Shown: piece by piece, positions 18,298-26,894 of the stretch
Numbering within the stretch: the first letter of the stretch is position 1
Layout of the letters: the number at the start of each line of letters is the position of its first letter
Source: Saprospiraceae bacterium
Lineage (GTDB): Bacteria > Bacteroidota > Bacteroidia > Chitinophagales > Saprospiraceae
NCBI GenBank assembly: GCA_028285545.1
Contig: JANQPA010000041.1
Span: 62,001-126,000, forward strand
Length of the DNA stretch: 64,000 bases
Direction of reading: 5' to 3'
Notes under the pieces: model-generated
The model's input: only the letters and a program-made list of their open reading frames with translations
What the model was told of the DNA's origin: nothing
The model's database searches: none
Program-made: the position numbers and the translations under genes

Positions 18298-20664
18298 TCA
18301 ATGAACCTCGAATAAGACAGCGCTGTAAGGTTTTAAATCAAAAAACAAGAATTCTGCATAATCAGGGGCGGTATTCATTTCTTCTGTTGAAATATTTGCC
18401 TGATGCGGAGAATCTCCCTCCATTCTAAAAATTTGCTTCAACTTAATTTTAGAATGGAGGGTTTTGCGTTGGAGTTGGGTGAAGGGAATTTTGGCAGTCT
18501 TGGCTTGCTCTGACAAATTGGCCAATACCAAAATAGGTTTATCAGATTCCCCACGCCAATGCGGAAAGCATATCATCCCAAATATAGATTCATGCCAGGT
18601 ATCTACATCAGTAAAATTAAAAGAACGGAGGGCCGACTTGTTTTTTCTTAGATTATTCAACACCTGGATCACTTTTACTGCTGGATAATCTTCCTCCAAT
18701 GCCTTATTAAAAGCATCGGCGGGGATGGGGCCTCGTTGTAATTCCCTGGGATCTTTACATTTTTCAAAAGTGATGCTTTTGTCAGGGCCTACAATGGATG
18801 CACCCAATAGTTTATGGAGGGTTTTGTATTGTTGTTGCTGTCTTATTTCCATCTGTTGCCATTGGTTAATGGCACCAATTTCAGTTCCATAATAAATGAC
18901 AGGGCTAGCTGGCATCATATACAAGCAAAAGAAGGCGGTAGCAATCCTCCGCACATCCCTATTGAGGCAATCTGCATATCTAGCGCCTCCGCTCATTCCA
19001 TTTTTATAAATCAAGCCTCTTTTTGCCCTTACTTCGATTCCATTTTCATCCAAATACACATAATCTGAATTGATATAATCCCTCATGGCATCCTGTTCCT
19101 GGACAAAACCAATAAAGGTCTCATCATGATGTTCTATAGGAATCAATGGTACAGCCGTATTGACACCTTCCTCTCCACGGTCATGTACCTGTGACCAAAA
19201 GGGAGTCGTTTTTTGGAAATACATCATTTCTCTAAGCATTCCCTGCAGCTGAAAATCCAGCAGCGCATCTCCTCCGGTAGTGGTCGTTTGGCCATTAATG
19301 GTAGTAGCCTTCCCTGCATAACTTTTCAGGTTTCTGGAGCTGGTTACTACCTGAGGCATTACGATGGTTTTAGAACTAAGATGCTTTAGAAATTGCTTAA
19401 TCAACTTTTGAAGTGCATGAGCTTCGGGAAGGTTTTTGGCTTTGGTACCTGGTTTTTTTATCCAATGAGTGATTGCATCCGTTTTTTTGCCGAGAATACC
19501 AAGGCTAATTTCTTCGGCCAAAAAGCCAAAAAGTTCATTGACAACTTTAGGGTTTTGCACATCCAGGTCTACCTGAAAAGGATAAAACTCTCTATAGAAT
19601 AATACTTCCTTATCCAATCCTTTTACTGCTTTTTTCAACCAAACCGTTCCATCAACGTCTGGGAAGATGAGAATTCTTTTAGAAGTGACTGAATTACCTT
19701 TGGCATCTTTTTCAGGAAGATAGAGAAATATGTCGCCGCTTTCATCTTTGCGAATTTCCTCAATATTTAAAGCTCCCCATTCTCTTGGACATTTAAGATA
19801 GTATTCAAAATATTTACTATTGCCTTGAAGTGCTTTTTTAAACCATTGATGGTCAGCAGAAGTGTGGTTAAATACCAAATCTGTAGCTACTCTAAATCCT
19901 CTGCGGGTAGCCTCCTTTATAAATTTTTTAAACTGTACTTCTCCTCCCAATTCTGAGGCTGGTTTATATTCAGAAATATCATATCCTGCATCTCCATTGG
20001 GTGACTGGTAATGTGGGAGGATATAAATATTTTTAATACCTAGTTTATCCAGGTAATCTAACATCCTTAATAAAGTATCAAAATTACCTAGTCCATTTTC
20101 ATCTGTTCCAAAATATTGGACATAGATATAATACCAGGGATCAGCATACCATTGATCAGGCAATTGTTCTAAGGCCTGCTCGACTGTATGATCATTAACT
20201 TTATTGTGTTTTAATGCTTTTCGACCCTCAACCAGATGTTGAAAAAAAGATACAAAAATAGCATCTGCATCGTCTTTATTTTTAGCAAGTTCGACACATA
20301 ACCGCTCAATAGTTTTAATGTTTTCATGAGTGGTGTACGATTCTTCACTCTCAGGGAAAAGAAGTTTAGACCATTTATTTTGGTGATCAAAACAGGTTTT
20401 AATGAATTGAGCTTCTTGTTGGATTCGAATTTTTTCGTCAATAAGGTTCTTAAAAAAATCCGCCATGTTTTTTTCTATGGGGCCAGATTTTTTTTCACTT
20501 AACTCAATTTCAACTAGTCGAAAATAATCTATGGAATGAGGGAGTTCATAATAGGATTTCAAAGACAAGATTGCCTGGAATGAAGAGTCACTTTGATAGC
20601 GCTCATAAAATTGCTGTTGTTGTTGATCAAATAATCCAGGATTCATTTGGTTCTTTTCATTCAT
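18298..20664 (-). CDS. GH13-fold protein with altered catalytic residues
   Basis: A 788-residue cytosolic protein. An N-terminal helical part (about 1-170) as in amylosucrase/trehalose-synthase-like enzymes precedes a (beta/alpha)8 barrel with LGIKNIYILPHYQSP and DLVFNH (Asp262), and a C-terminal beta domain. GNFDTLLRMLDYLDKLG fits the subfamily. The catalytic regions are unusual. The nucleophile Asp396 is present in KTDAI, but the Arg two residues before it is Lys. The expected acid/base Glu is Gln438 (MPQVV). The third Asp514 is in EHHDE where RNHDE is usual. It may be a non-hydrolysing or binding-only relative. Confidence 0.75.
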   Translation of the reverse strand: MNEKNQMNPGLFDQQQQQFYERYQSDSSFQAILSLKSYYELPHSIDYFRLVEIELSEKKSGPIEKNMADFFKNLIDEKIRIQQEAQFIKTCFDHQNKWSKLLFPESEESYTTHENIKTIERLCVELAKNKDDADAIFVSFFQHLVEGRKALKHNKVNDHTVEQALEQLPDQWYADPWYYIYVQYFGTDENGLGNFDTLLRMLDYLDKLGIKNIYILPHYQSPNGDAGYDISEYKPASELGGEVQFKKFIKEATRRGFRVATDLVFNHTSADHQWFKKALQGNSKYFEYYLKCPREWGALNIEEIRKDESGDIFLYLPEKDAKGNSVTSKRILIFPDVDGTVWLKKAVKGLDKEVLFYREFYPFQVDLDVQNPKVVNELFGFLAEEISLGILGKKTDAITHWIKKPGTKAKNLPEAHALQKLIKQFLKHLSSKTIVMPQVVTSSRNLKSYAGKATTINGQTTTTGGDALLDFQLQGMLREMMYFQKTTPFWSQVHDRGEEGVNTAVPLIPIEHHDETFIGFVQEQDAMRDYINSDYVYLDENGIEVRAKRGLIYKNGMSGGARYADCLNRDVRRIATAFFCLYMMPASPVIYYGTEIGAINQWQQMEIRQQQQYKTLHKLLGASIVGPDKSITFEKCKDPRELQRGPIPADAFNKALEEDYPAVKVIQVLNNLRKNKSALRSFNFTDVDTWHESIFGMICFPHWRGESDKPILVLANLSEQAKTAKIPFTQLQRKTLHSKIKLKQIFRMEGDSPHQANISTEEMNTAPDYAEFLFFDLKPYSAVLFEVH

Positions 20665-20698
20665 TACTGAAAATATTAAAATAGGTATCTATTCCGTT

Positions 20699-21910
20699 TT
20701 ACCCAAAACGTTTGGCCATTCCTTTTACAAATTCAGTTTTTATCAAAAAAAGAGTATTGGATATGGGATGGTAGTCCAACTTAATAGATTTTTGTTTAGC
20801 CATTCGAAACAATTGCCTGGCATAAAAGCCTCCTTCTGCAGAATCTTCTATTTGTTTAATTCCCGTACGAATTACCAGGTTATCCAGTGACTCTTTTTTG
20901 CCTTCTAAAAAAGCCGAAATATGATTGCAATTAGTGATAAAAGGCCTAGCCATTCCAATAATATCTACATCATTGGCCTTAAGTACTGATTCACAAAAAT
21001 CATAAGTCCTCACCCCTCCTGTAATCATTAATGGCAAGCTACTGATTTGCCTTACTTTTTGGGCAAAATCTAAAAAGTAGGCTTCCCTTCTCTTAGTACT
21101 TTCTTTTTGATTTTCTTCATTCATAATAAAAAAAGCCAGCTTTTCATAAGTACCTCCCGAGATTTCCAGGAGATCAACTTTTTCCTCTTCCAGCATCTTT
21201 ACAATCTGTAAAGAATCTTTTTCATCAAAACCCCCTCTTTGAAAGTCAGCGGAATTTAATTTGACCCCTATCGGAAATTCATTTCCCAATGCACTTCGGC
21301 ATTCCTGAACGATCCGTCTTAATAATCGACTTCGGTTTTCCAATGACCCGCCCCACTGATCGGTCCGGAGGTTGGTTCTTGGAGAAAGAAACTGGTTCAA
21401 TAGGTAGCCATGAGCAGCGTGAATTTGAATTCCATCAAAGCCAGCTTTCTTGGCCAGGGATGCTGCTTTTACGAAGCCAGAAATCACCTTCTCAATATCT
21501 TCCTCGCTCATTGTTTTGGGTCTTCCAAATAGTCCCAAACGTTTTAGCTGGACAGCTGATGGAGCTTTGGGGTGGAAGTTGATAAATCGACTGGTTTGCC
21601 TTCCTGAATGAGATATCTGCATCCAAAGATGCTGTCCAGGTTGAGTCATAGAAGCCCATTGCTTAAGTTCGGGGAGCCCAGATTCATCTATAATTACTAC
21701 ATTACCGGCGGACTCCATGTGCATAGAATCGATCATTACATTACCAGTAATCAATAAACCAGCATTCGTATTGATCCACTGCTCATATAAATTAAAAATC
21801 GCCTGATTGGCTTTACCATCCTTATTACTCAAACGCTCTGTCATAGCAGCTTTGGCTAGTCGATTTTTTAAGGTAGCCCCACAAGGTAAAACAAAGGAGG
21901 TATTCAGCAT
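20699..21910 (-). CDS. NADH:flavin oxidoreductase, Old Yellow Enzyme family
   Basis: A 403-residue FMN enzyme with NRLAKAAMTE near the start, QISHSGRQTSR (about 101), the conserved QIHAAHGYLLNQFLSP with His-x-x-His, WGGSLENRSRLLRRIV, ITGGVRTY and IGMARPFI, all typical of OYE-type barrels. Such enzymes reduce activated C=C bonds with NAD(P)H. Its ATG follows directly on the stop codon of the upstream hydrolase (TAAATG), so translation is likely coupled and the two act together. It lies 34 bp upstream of the GH13 gene. Confidence 0.88.
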   Translation of the reverse strand: MLNTSFVLPCGATLKNRLAKAAMTERLSNKDGKANQAIFNLYEQWINTNAGLLITGNVMIDSMHMESAGNVVIIDESGLPELKQWASMTQPGQHLWMQISHSGRQTSRFINFHPKAPSAVQLKRLGLFGRPKTMSEEDIEKVISGFVKAASLAKKAGFDGIQIHAAHGYLLNQFLSPRTNLRTDQWGGSLENRSRLLRRIVQECRSALGNEFPIGVKLNSADFQRGGFDEKDSLQIVKMLEEEKVDLLEISGGTYEKLAFFIMNEENQKESTKRREAYFLDFAQKVRQISSLPLMITGGVRTYDFCESVLKANDVDIIGMARPFITNCNHISAFLEGKKESLDNLVIRTGIKQIEDSAEGGFYARQLFRMAKQKSIKLDYHPISNTLFLIKTEFVKGMAKRFG

Positions 21911-22786
21911 TTATGTGTTTTTTTCAATGAATTCAAAAAAATGCAATAGTGTTTTTTCAGGTGCCTCCGTTTGAGGATAATGACCGATGGCATCTAAAAT
22001 TATTACATCAGATTCTGGAACTAGTTCAATGTACCTTTCCGCCAAATGTCTTCCTGAGACTGGATCAAGTGCTCCATCGATTAACCTCATGGGAATGGGG
22101 GATTCCAGAAGTGCTCCTACCCATCGATCACGATATTGTTTCCTTTCCTTCATATATCGAATCAATTTATGAAAAACAGGCTGACCATTGTTGTATTCAA
22201 TGAGAGCATAAAATTCGTCGATTTCTTTACTGGTGGCTTGCGTATCTGGCCCAAAGATCTTTGAAAAATTTCTCCTCAACATATTTTTGTTTAAAAAGGG
22301 AGTTAGAAGAGAGCCGAATGGACTAACGAGTAATTTTTGGATGGCCCTAGGTTGATGAGATTCGGGAAACAGACCTCCATTCAGGAAACAAACAGATAAA
22401 ATTTCAAAAGGAGATTTTTTACTTTCCCGTCTTTCAATATAACGGGCTAATAATTCCTGGGCTACGGTATCGCCATAATCATGAGCAAGAATGTGTACCT
22501 CCGAAAAACCTTGAGCCTGTATTATGGCTTCAATAAGATCTGCCTGATCAAGGATGCTGTAGGAATAGCTTGCGGGTTTATCCGAAAAACCGAAACCAAT
22601 AAAATCAGGAGCAATTACCTCAAAGCGATCGCACAAAGCAGGCCAGATCTTATTCCAATCCCAGGAGGCAGTAGGGAATCCATGGAGTAAAAGTAAGGCA
22701 GAGCCATTTCCTTCTCGTCTGAAAAAAATGTTATGAGCTTGTTTATATCGGAAGAAATCTCCTTTTTCTTTCCAATCCGCAAACAT
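21911..22786 (-). CDS. MEST-like alpha/beta hydrolase with Asp nucleophile
   Basis: A 291-residue hydrolase with the oxyanion motif HGFP (about 35) and nucleophile elbow HDYGD, giving Asp103 as in haloalkane dehalogenases and epoxide hydrolases. Asp241 (GALDP) and His269 (GHYPQ) complete a triad. From memory the run AHDYGDTVAQELL, FLNGGLFPE, RDRWVGAL and LDPVSG closely follows vertebrate MEST/PEG1, whose substrate is undefined. It is coupled to the OYE gene by TAAATG. The start ATG is the first in frame; no signal peptide is present. Confidence 0.8.
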   Translation of the reverse strand: MFADWKEKGDFFRYKQAHNIFFRREGNGSALLLLHGFPTASWDWNKIWPALCDRFEVIAPDFIGFGFSDKPASYSYSILDQADLIEAIIQAQGFSEVHILAHDYGDTVAQELLARYIERRESKKSPFEILSVCFLNGGLFPESHQPRAIQKLLVSPFGSLLTPFLNKNMLRRNFSKIFGPDTQATSKEIDEFYALIEYNNGQPVFHKLIRYMKERKQYRDRWVGALLESPIPMRLIDGALDPVSGRHLAERYIELVPESDVIILDAIGHYPQTEAPEKTLLHFFEFIEKNT

Positions 22787-22848
22787 TCTTGATGATTTAT
22801 TAAGCTAATTGGATTAAAAAAGAAAGATAGGAAATAATCGACTGCTTC

Positions 22849-23784
22849 TTAAGTTTTGGACCGAAATAAAGAGGCGATAATACCTGTAGCTAAGGAAACA
22901 AAGATGACTCCCAGCGATAGCCATTCCGGAAAATGTACGGTATGGATAAGAATCATTTTGACTCCAACAAAAGCCAGGATGAATACCAGACTGTATTTGA
23001 GAAGATGGAATTTATCCAGCATAGATGCCAAAACAAAATACAGTGACCTCAATCCCAGGATGGCAAATATATTTGAACTAAAAACTAAAAAAGGGTCTGT
23101 AGTGATGGCCAAAATTGCAGGAATACTGTCTATTGCAAATAGTACGTCTGTAGTTTCTACCACCAGTAGGGCAATAAAAAGAGGGGTTGCAGCCCGGTAT
23201 TTCCCTTTACGGACAAAGAACTTGTTGCCTACAAAACGATTAACCACAGGGAAAAATCTCTTAACCAGCTTTACAAGAGGGTTTCTTCGTGGATCGACCT
23301 CCTTGTCGTCAGAGAACAACATTTTATAGGCCGAGTATAATAAAAGCAATCCAAATAAATAGGTCATAAAGGAGAACCTATTAATAAGCACAACCCCCAG
23401 AACGATCATTATCGCTCTAAAAAAGATGGCTCCCAGTATACCCCAGAAAAGTACCCTGTGCTGATAGGCTTTGGGAATTCCGAAATAGGTGAAAATAACG
23501 GCAATAACAAAAATATTGTCAAGGCTGAGAGATAACTCGATTACATAGCCTGTCAGATAATCAAGTACCGCCTGCTGCGGGGTAAGATTATTAATATTTT
23601 CAGTGAGCCCTTGTTGGTATACTTGATAAATTACCCCACTAAAGGCTAAAGACACCGAAACCCAAACCATTGTCCAATTGATTGCTTCCTTAGTGGATAC
23701 CGCATGAGGGTTTTTGTGAAATACCCCCAGATCAAGTGCCAAAAAAATAACAATCAAAATAATAAAAGCAATCCAAACAAACAT
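22849..23784 (-). CDS. TerC/Alx family integral membrane protein
   Basis: A 311-residue protein with about nine TM helices and the family motifs IELSLSLDNIFVIAVIF (about 79-95), TDVLFAIDSIPAILAIT (about 206) and a C-terminal VGVKMI helix. The acidic residues inside membrane helices are those thought to bind Mn2+ in TerC/Alx proteins, which export manganese and help metalate exoenzymes. There is no linked ter operon. The start is the first ATG. It probably belongs to a transcript separate from the MEST-like pair (62-bp gap). Confidence 0.9.
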   Translation of the reverse strand: MFVWIAFIILIVIFLALDLGVFHKNPHAVSTKEAINWTMVWVSVSLAFSGVIYQVYQQGLTENINNLTPQQAVLDYLTGYVIELSLSLDNIFVIAVIFTYFGIPKAYQHRVLFWGILGAIFFRAIMIVLGVVLINRFSFMTYLFGLLLLYSAYKMLFSDDKEVDPRRNPLVKLVKRFFPVVNRFVGNKFFVRKGKYRAATPLFIALLVVETTDVLFAIDSIPAILAITTDPFLVFSSNIFAILGLRSLYFVLASMLDKFHLLKYSLVFILAFVGVKMILIHTVHFPEWLSLGVIFVSLATGIIASLFRSKT

Positions 23785-24337
23785 TCTTCCCTTTTTATCC
23801 TTGTAAGCTTTTCAAACCTTCTTTTACAATAATTATAGACCTTGTTTAAAGCTTACTTCATTTCTCCAACAAATCAGTCGAATTTATTAAAAGCACGAAA
23901 TTAACATAATTCGTAATAGGACAAAAATAAATATAATCAAGCCATTTTAAGTATGACATGTTTATAATCCCTTTAAAATGCGTTTTCCTCGACGATTGAC
24001 ACATTTTTTTAGATGATGCTGGTTAAAAGATATATAATGACTAGCAATCATCCGATATACGGCAGATCCGAAGCTGAAAAAGAAAGTATCCCATCTAAAC
24101 AAGGAATAATTAATCCTTAAAAAAGCATCTTTATTTCACGATGAAATACAAGTCTTCCACGACAATCTCTACACCAGACCAAGAGCTTTTCAAAGGCTAA
24201 TATATATTGGCTGAAACTTGTTGAGTTCAGTGTTCAGTGTTTAAGGAATCATTTATACTCAGAGCAATTCAAGTATAAACCATATTTCATTTGCCATTCA
24301 CCCGATGGTTATGAATACCATCTAAAAAAACAATGAT
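23785..24337. other. 553-bp non-coding gap, no gene recognised
   Basis: Between the divergent TerC and Ere-like genes. Only short frames without good starts are seen, for example a 26-codon ATG frame at about 24040-24118 and a start-less frame reading HDEIQVFHDNLYTRPRAFQ. A GTTCAGT heptamer is repeated twice near 24225. These may be decayed coding sequence, but no family could be named. It must contain both divergent promoters. Confidence 0.5.
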
Positions 24338-25489
24338 ATGTTTAGCAAGGCAACGCTTATCCTTAGCTTCATTTTAACCTCTATAATTTCAATAAAAGCA
24401 CAAACACCGTCAATTATCCACAATATCAATCATATTGGAATTCTCAAAGAAGACAATTTTGAGGATCTGGAGCCTTTGGGTGAAGCAATAGGTGCATATC
24501 AGATGGTCGCCTTAGAAGATTGGGCCAGTGCCACTGACGGATCAACTTATGAAGCGATTGGAAGAATTATGGCCTACCTCCACCAAGAAAAAGGTTTTGA
24601 TATGATATTGTGGCCCATCGGACTTTTTGAAGGACAGTTAATGCAGGAAGCTTTTGAGGCAAATAATAAAAAAGAGGCCTTACTTAATTTATATAGAGTG
24701 TGGAAGGAAAGCGTAGCTATAAATGAGTTAGCGGATTATATCATAGCCAGCCAAAAATCTGGTAAAACACTAGAAGTAATGGGAGCAAGCTGTCAGTTTC
24801 ATGCTTATTCCAAGGATCAATTATTTTCCTATTTTAATGATCCACGCAGCAGTGACATCTTCAATACGCTAAATTCTGATGAAAGCAATCTGTTTTGGAA
24901 ATATTGGAATCGCCATAAGCGTCTCAAAAACCTGACAAAAGATGAATTGATTCAATTGAAAACACTAGCTGAAAAATTAAACCAGCACAAAACTCAATCT
25001 TCTCTTTCCACACAAATTGTAAAAAACATTTCCTGGTTTGTAGAATTAGAGCTCATCAGAGGACATTATCCTGCCAATCAACTTGAATCTGCAGCCAGTA
25101 GTTGGAGAAGGGAAACAACTATTAAAAACCTTGATTGGCTTTTCAAGAATAAGCTAAAAGATAAAAAAATTCTCCTTTTTGGGTATTGGTCTGAACTTCA
25201 GGAAAAGCTAGGTGAAGAAATTTTCACCATTGGTTTTACTGCTTACCAAGGAGCTACTGGCCGCCCTGGGCAAGATGCCAAACCCTTGGCACCAGCAAAA
25301 GAAAACAGCCTGGAATACCAGTTGCATCAGAATAAACAAGCTTATCAGCTTTATTTCCCACAAGAGGATGAAGTTTATTTTCCATCGGAAAGACTAAAGA
25401 AGAATGGCAAAAATGCTTTCCAGGCAATATTTTTTATTGATCAGGCATTTCCTAATAAAAAAATAGAGGCTTCTGTCCCTAAAAATTAA
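24338..25489 (+). CDS. Secreted erythromycin-esterase-like protein with degenerate active site
   Basis: A 383-residue protein with a signal peptide (about 1-22). The overall layout follows the erythromycin esterase (Ere) superfamily: a strand-turn near 57-70, a helix YEAIGRIMAYLHQEKGF, a strand at 88-94, a central helical insertion, R-E...NLDWLF near 263-275 and NSLEYQLH near 325. The family's catalytic His (GE-THG) is replaced by LEDWASATDG. The second-strand Glu is missing (ILWPIG) and the late HN-H motif reads FGYWSE. It is likely not an esterase; its role is unknown. Confidence 0.6.
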   Translation: MFSKATLILSFILTSIISIKAQTPSIIHNINHIGILKEDNFEDLEPLGEAIGAYQMVALEDWASATDGSTYEAIGRIMAYLHQEKGFDMILWPIGLFEGQLMQEAFEANNKKEALLNLYRVWKESVAINELADYIIASQKSGKTLEVMGASCQFHAYSKDQLFSYFNDPRSSDIFNTLNSDESNLFWKYWNRHKRLKNLTKDELIQLKTLAEKLNQHKTQSSLSTQIVKNISWFVELELIRGHYPANQLESAASSWRRETTIKNLDWLFKNKLKDKKILLFGYWSELQEKLGEEIFTIGFTAYQGATGRPGQDAKPLAPAKENSLEYQLHQNKQAYQLYFPQEDEVYFPSERLKKNGKNAFQAIFFIDQAFPNKKIEASVPKN

Positions 25490-25916
25490 TCTGGCAAACC
25501 ATTATATCTCTTTCAATATGAGCTTGTTTTTTCTCATAAAATTCGATTGCATTATGGTTGTGCCGACTTACCTCCCAGCGCACTCTTGTACAATCGGATT
25601 CTTGAGCCAGCTGAATTATTTGGTCGAACAAGGTTGTCCCTATTCCTTTTCCCCTCCAAGATTCTTTTACGACCAGGTCGTCCAGATATATAGATTTGCC
25701 AGTCCATGAGAAATAGGCATAGAAATAGGTAGCTATACCTACTATTTCACCCTCTGGGCTTTCAGCTACCAGGCAATTAAACAGGGATTCATCTTTTTTC
25801 AGTTGAACAGATGAAATTTTTACAGCCTCAAGGGCATTCATTGAATTAGCTAATTGCTTTATCAGTTGAAGAATTTCTTCATGGTCTTTAGAAGTGCTTT
25901 TTCTTATTTTTATCAT
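25479..25916 (-). CDS. GNAT-family N-acetyltransferase
   Basis: A 145-residue GNAT with IYLDDLVVKESWRGKGIGTTLFDQI (about 80-104), where RGKGIG is the acetyl-CoA pyrophosphate loop, and a C-terminal NAIEFYEK motif. The length is normal for the fold. The sequence resembles diamine N-acetyltransferase-like members (WEVSRHNHNAIEFYEK), but the substrate cannot be fixed. It overlaps the convergent Ere-like gene by 11 bp. Confidence 0.85.
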   Translation of the reverse strand: MIKIRKSTSKDHEEILQLIKQLANSMNALEAVKISSVQLKKDESLFNCLVAESPEGEIVGIATYFYAYFSWTGKSIYLDDLVVKESWRGKGIGTTLFDQIIQLAQESDCTRVRWEVSRHNHNAIEFYEKKQAHIERDIMVCQINF

Positions 25917-26039
25917 TATAGTTTATTTGCTATTTTTTATACTCTTAAATGTTTATCAGTGTATAATGATTAAAAAAAACTAGAGAGAAAGTTCCTGAAC
26001 ATAAAAAATATCCCTAAGGATGAAAAGGGAGTTTATTAT

Positions 26040-26780
26040 ATGGTTTTTATGGTGGTTAGCCTAGCAGCCATCTCCTTTTTTTGCCAGAGATATTACAAGC
26101 TGTCGCAGACGGGAGCTCATTTTAATTTTTCGGTTGAAATACCTCGAATTTTTGTCAATTTTGGGATGTTTGTATTATTGGTTCCCTTTGTATTATGGGT
26201 AGCAAAGAAGGCTTCCAATAAGCTTAAACGAAGGATTATCATTTATCCAATCTCTTTTATTGTTTATTATTTTCTTTACCTGGCAGGAATAAAACTCATC
26301 CAGTTTTTGTTAAGTGGCGGTCAAGATGTAGAGATCATTCGTAATGTAAAAAAACTAACCATCAACTTTTTACATATCGCAACAATAATATTCACGGCTA
26401 CTCTTTTTGTAAGTTCCAGAATGATTAAAAACAGAAAAAAAACCACTCCACAAATTCTTCTAAAAACACTCAAAGGAGAAAAGCTAATAGTTAAGCAAGA
26501 AGACATTATTTATATTCAAAGTGAAGATCATTATCAGAAGATATTTATCGAAGGTGATTTTTTTTATGTTCGTATGACAATGACCGGATTATCACAAAAA
26601 TTAGATCCAGATCTATTTAAAAGAGTGCATCGATCATCGATTATTAATACTAAAAAAATTAAAGGCATTATTTCTGGAAAAAATGGGGATTTACATCTCA
26701 AATTGAGTAATGATCAAATGGTTAAGGTCAGCAAAACCTATAAAAATGAAGTTAAGACTTATATTAAATCCTTTGGATAA
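26040..26780 (+). CDS. Membrane LytTR-type DNA-binding regulator, possibly frameshifted at its start
   Basis: A 246-residue frame with four TM helices (about residues 1-125) and a C-terminal LytTR domain (about 145-245: IIYIQSEDHYQKIFIEG, FKRVHRSSIINTKKI). The first ATG used here falls just before the first TM helix, and the same frame is open further upstream with no usual start. An ATG at 25966 is joined to this frame only if the A8 tract at 25972-25979 gains one A. That would add a basic N-terminus (MIKKKLERK) typical of the family. It is followed by a TonB receptor gene 114 bp downstream, a possible target. Confidence 0.75.
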   Translation: MVFMVVSLAAISFFCQRYYKLSQTGAHFNFSVEIPRIFVNFGMFVLLVPFVLWVAKKASNKLKRRIIIYPISFIVYYFLYLAGIKLIQFLLSGGQDVEIIRNVKKLTINFLHIATIIFTATLFVSSRMIKNRKKTTPQILLKTLKGEKLIVKQEDIIYIQSEDHYQKIFIEGDFFYVRMTMTGLSQKLDPDLFKRVHRSSIINTKKIKGIISGKNGDLHLKLSNDQMVKVSKTYKNEVKTYIKSFG

Positions 26781-26894
26781 GCCTTCATTTACGACAAAAA
26801 AACAGTATTACACACTTTTATATTATTTTCTTCTGATGAATTGCAACAAGATTAAGCATATTGGCACCTAACTGTTATACAGAATTAAATCACC

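Noticed and set aside
24040-24210. Short frames in the gap before the Ere-like gene
   Set aside because: They lack starts or are broken by stops and no family is recognised; reported only as a gap.
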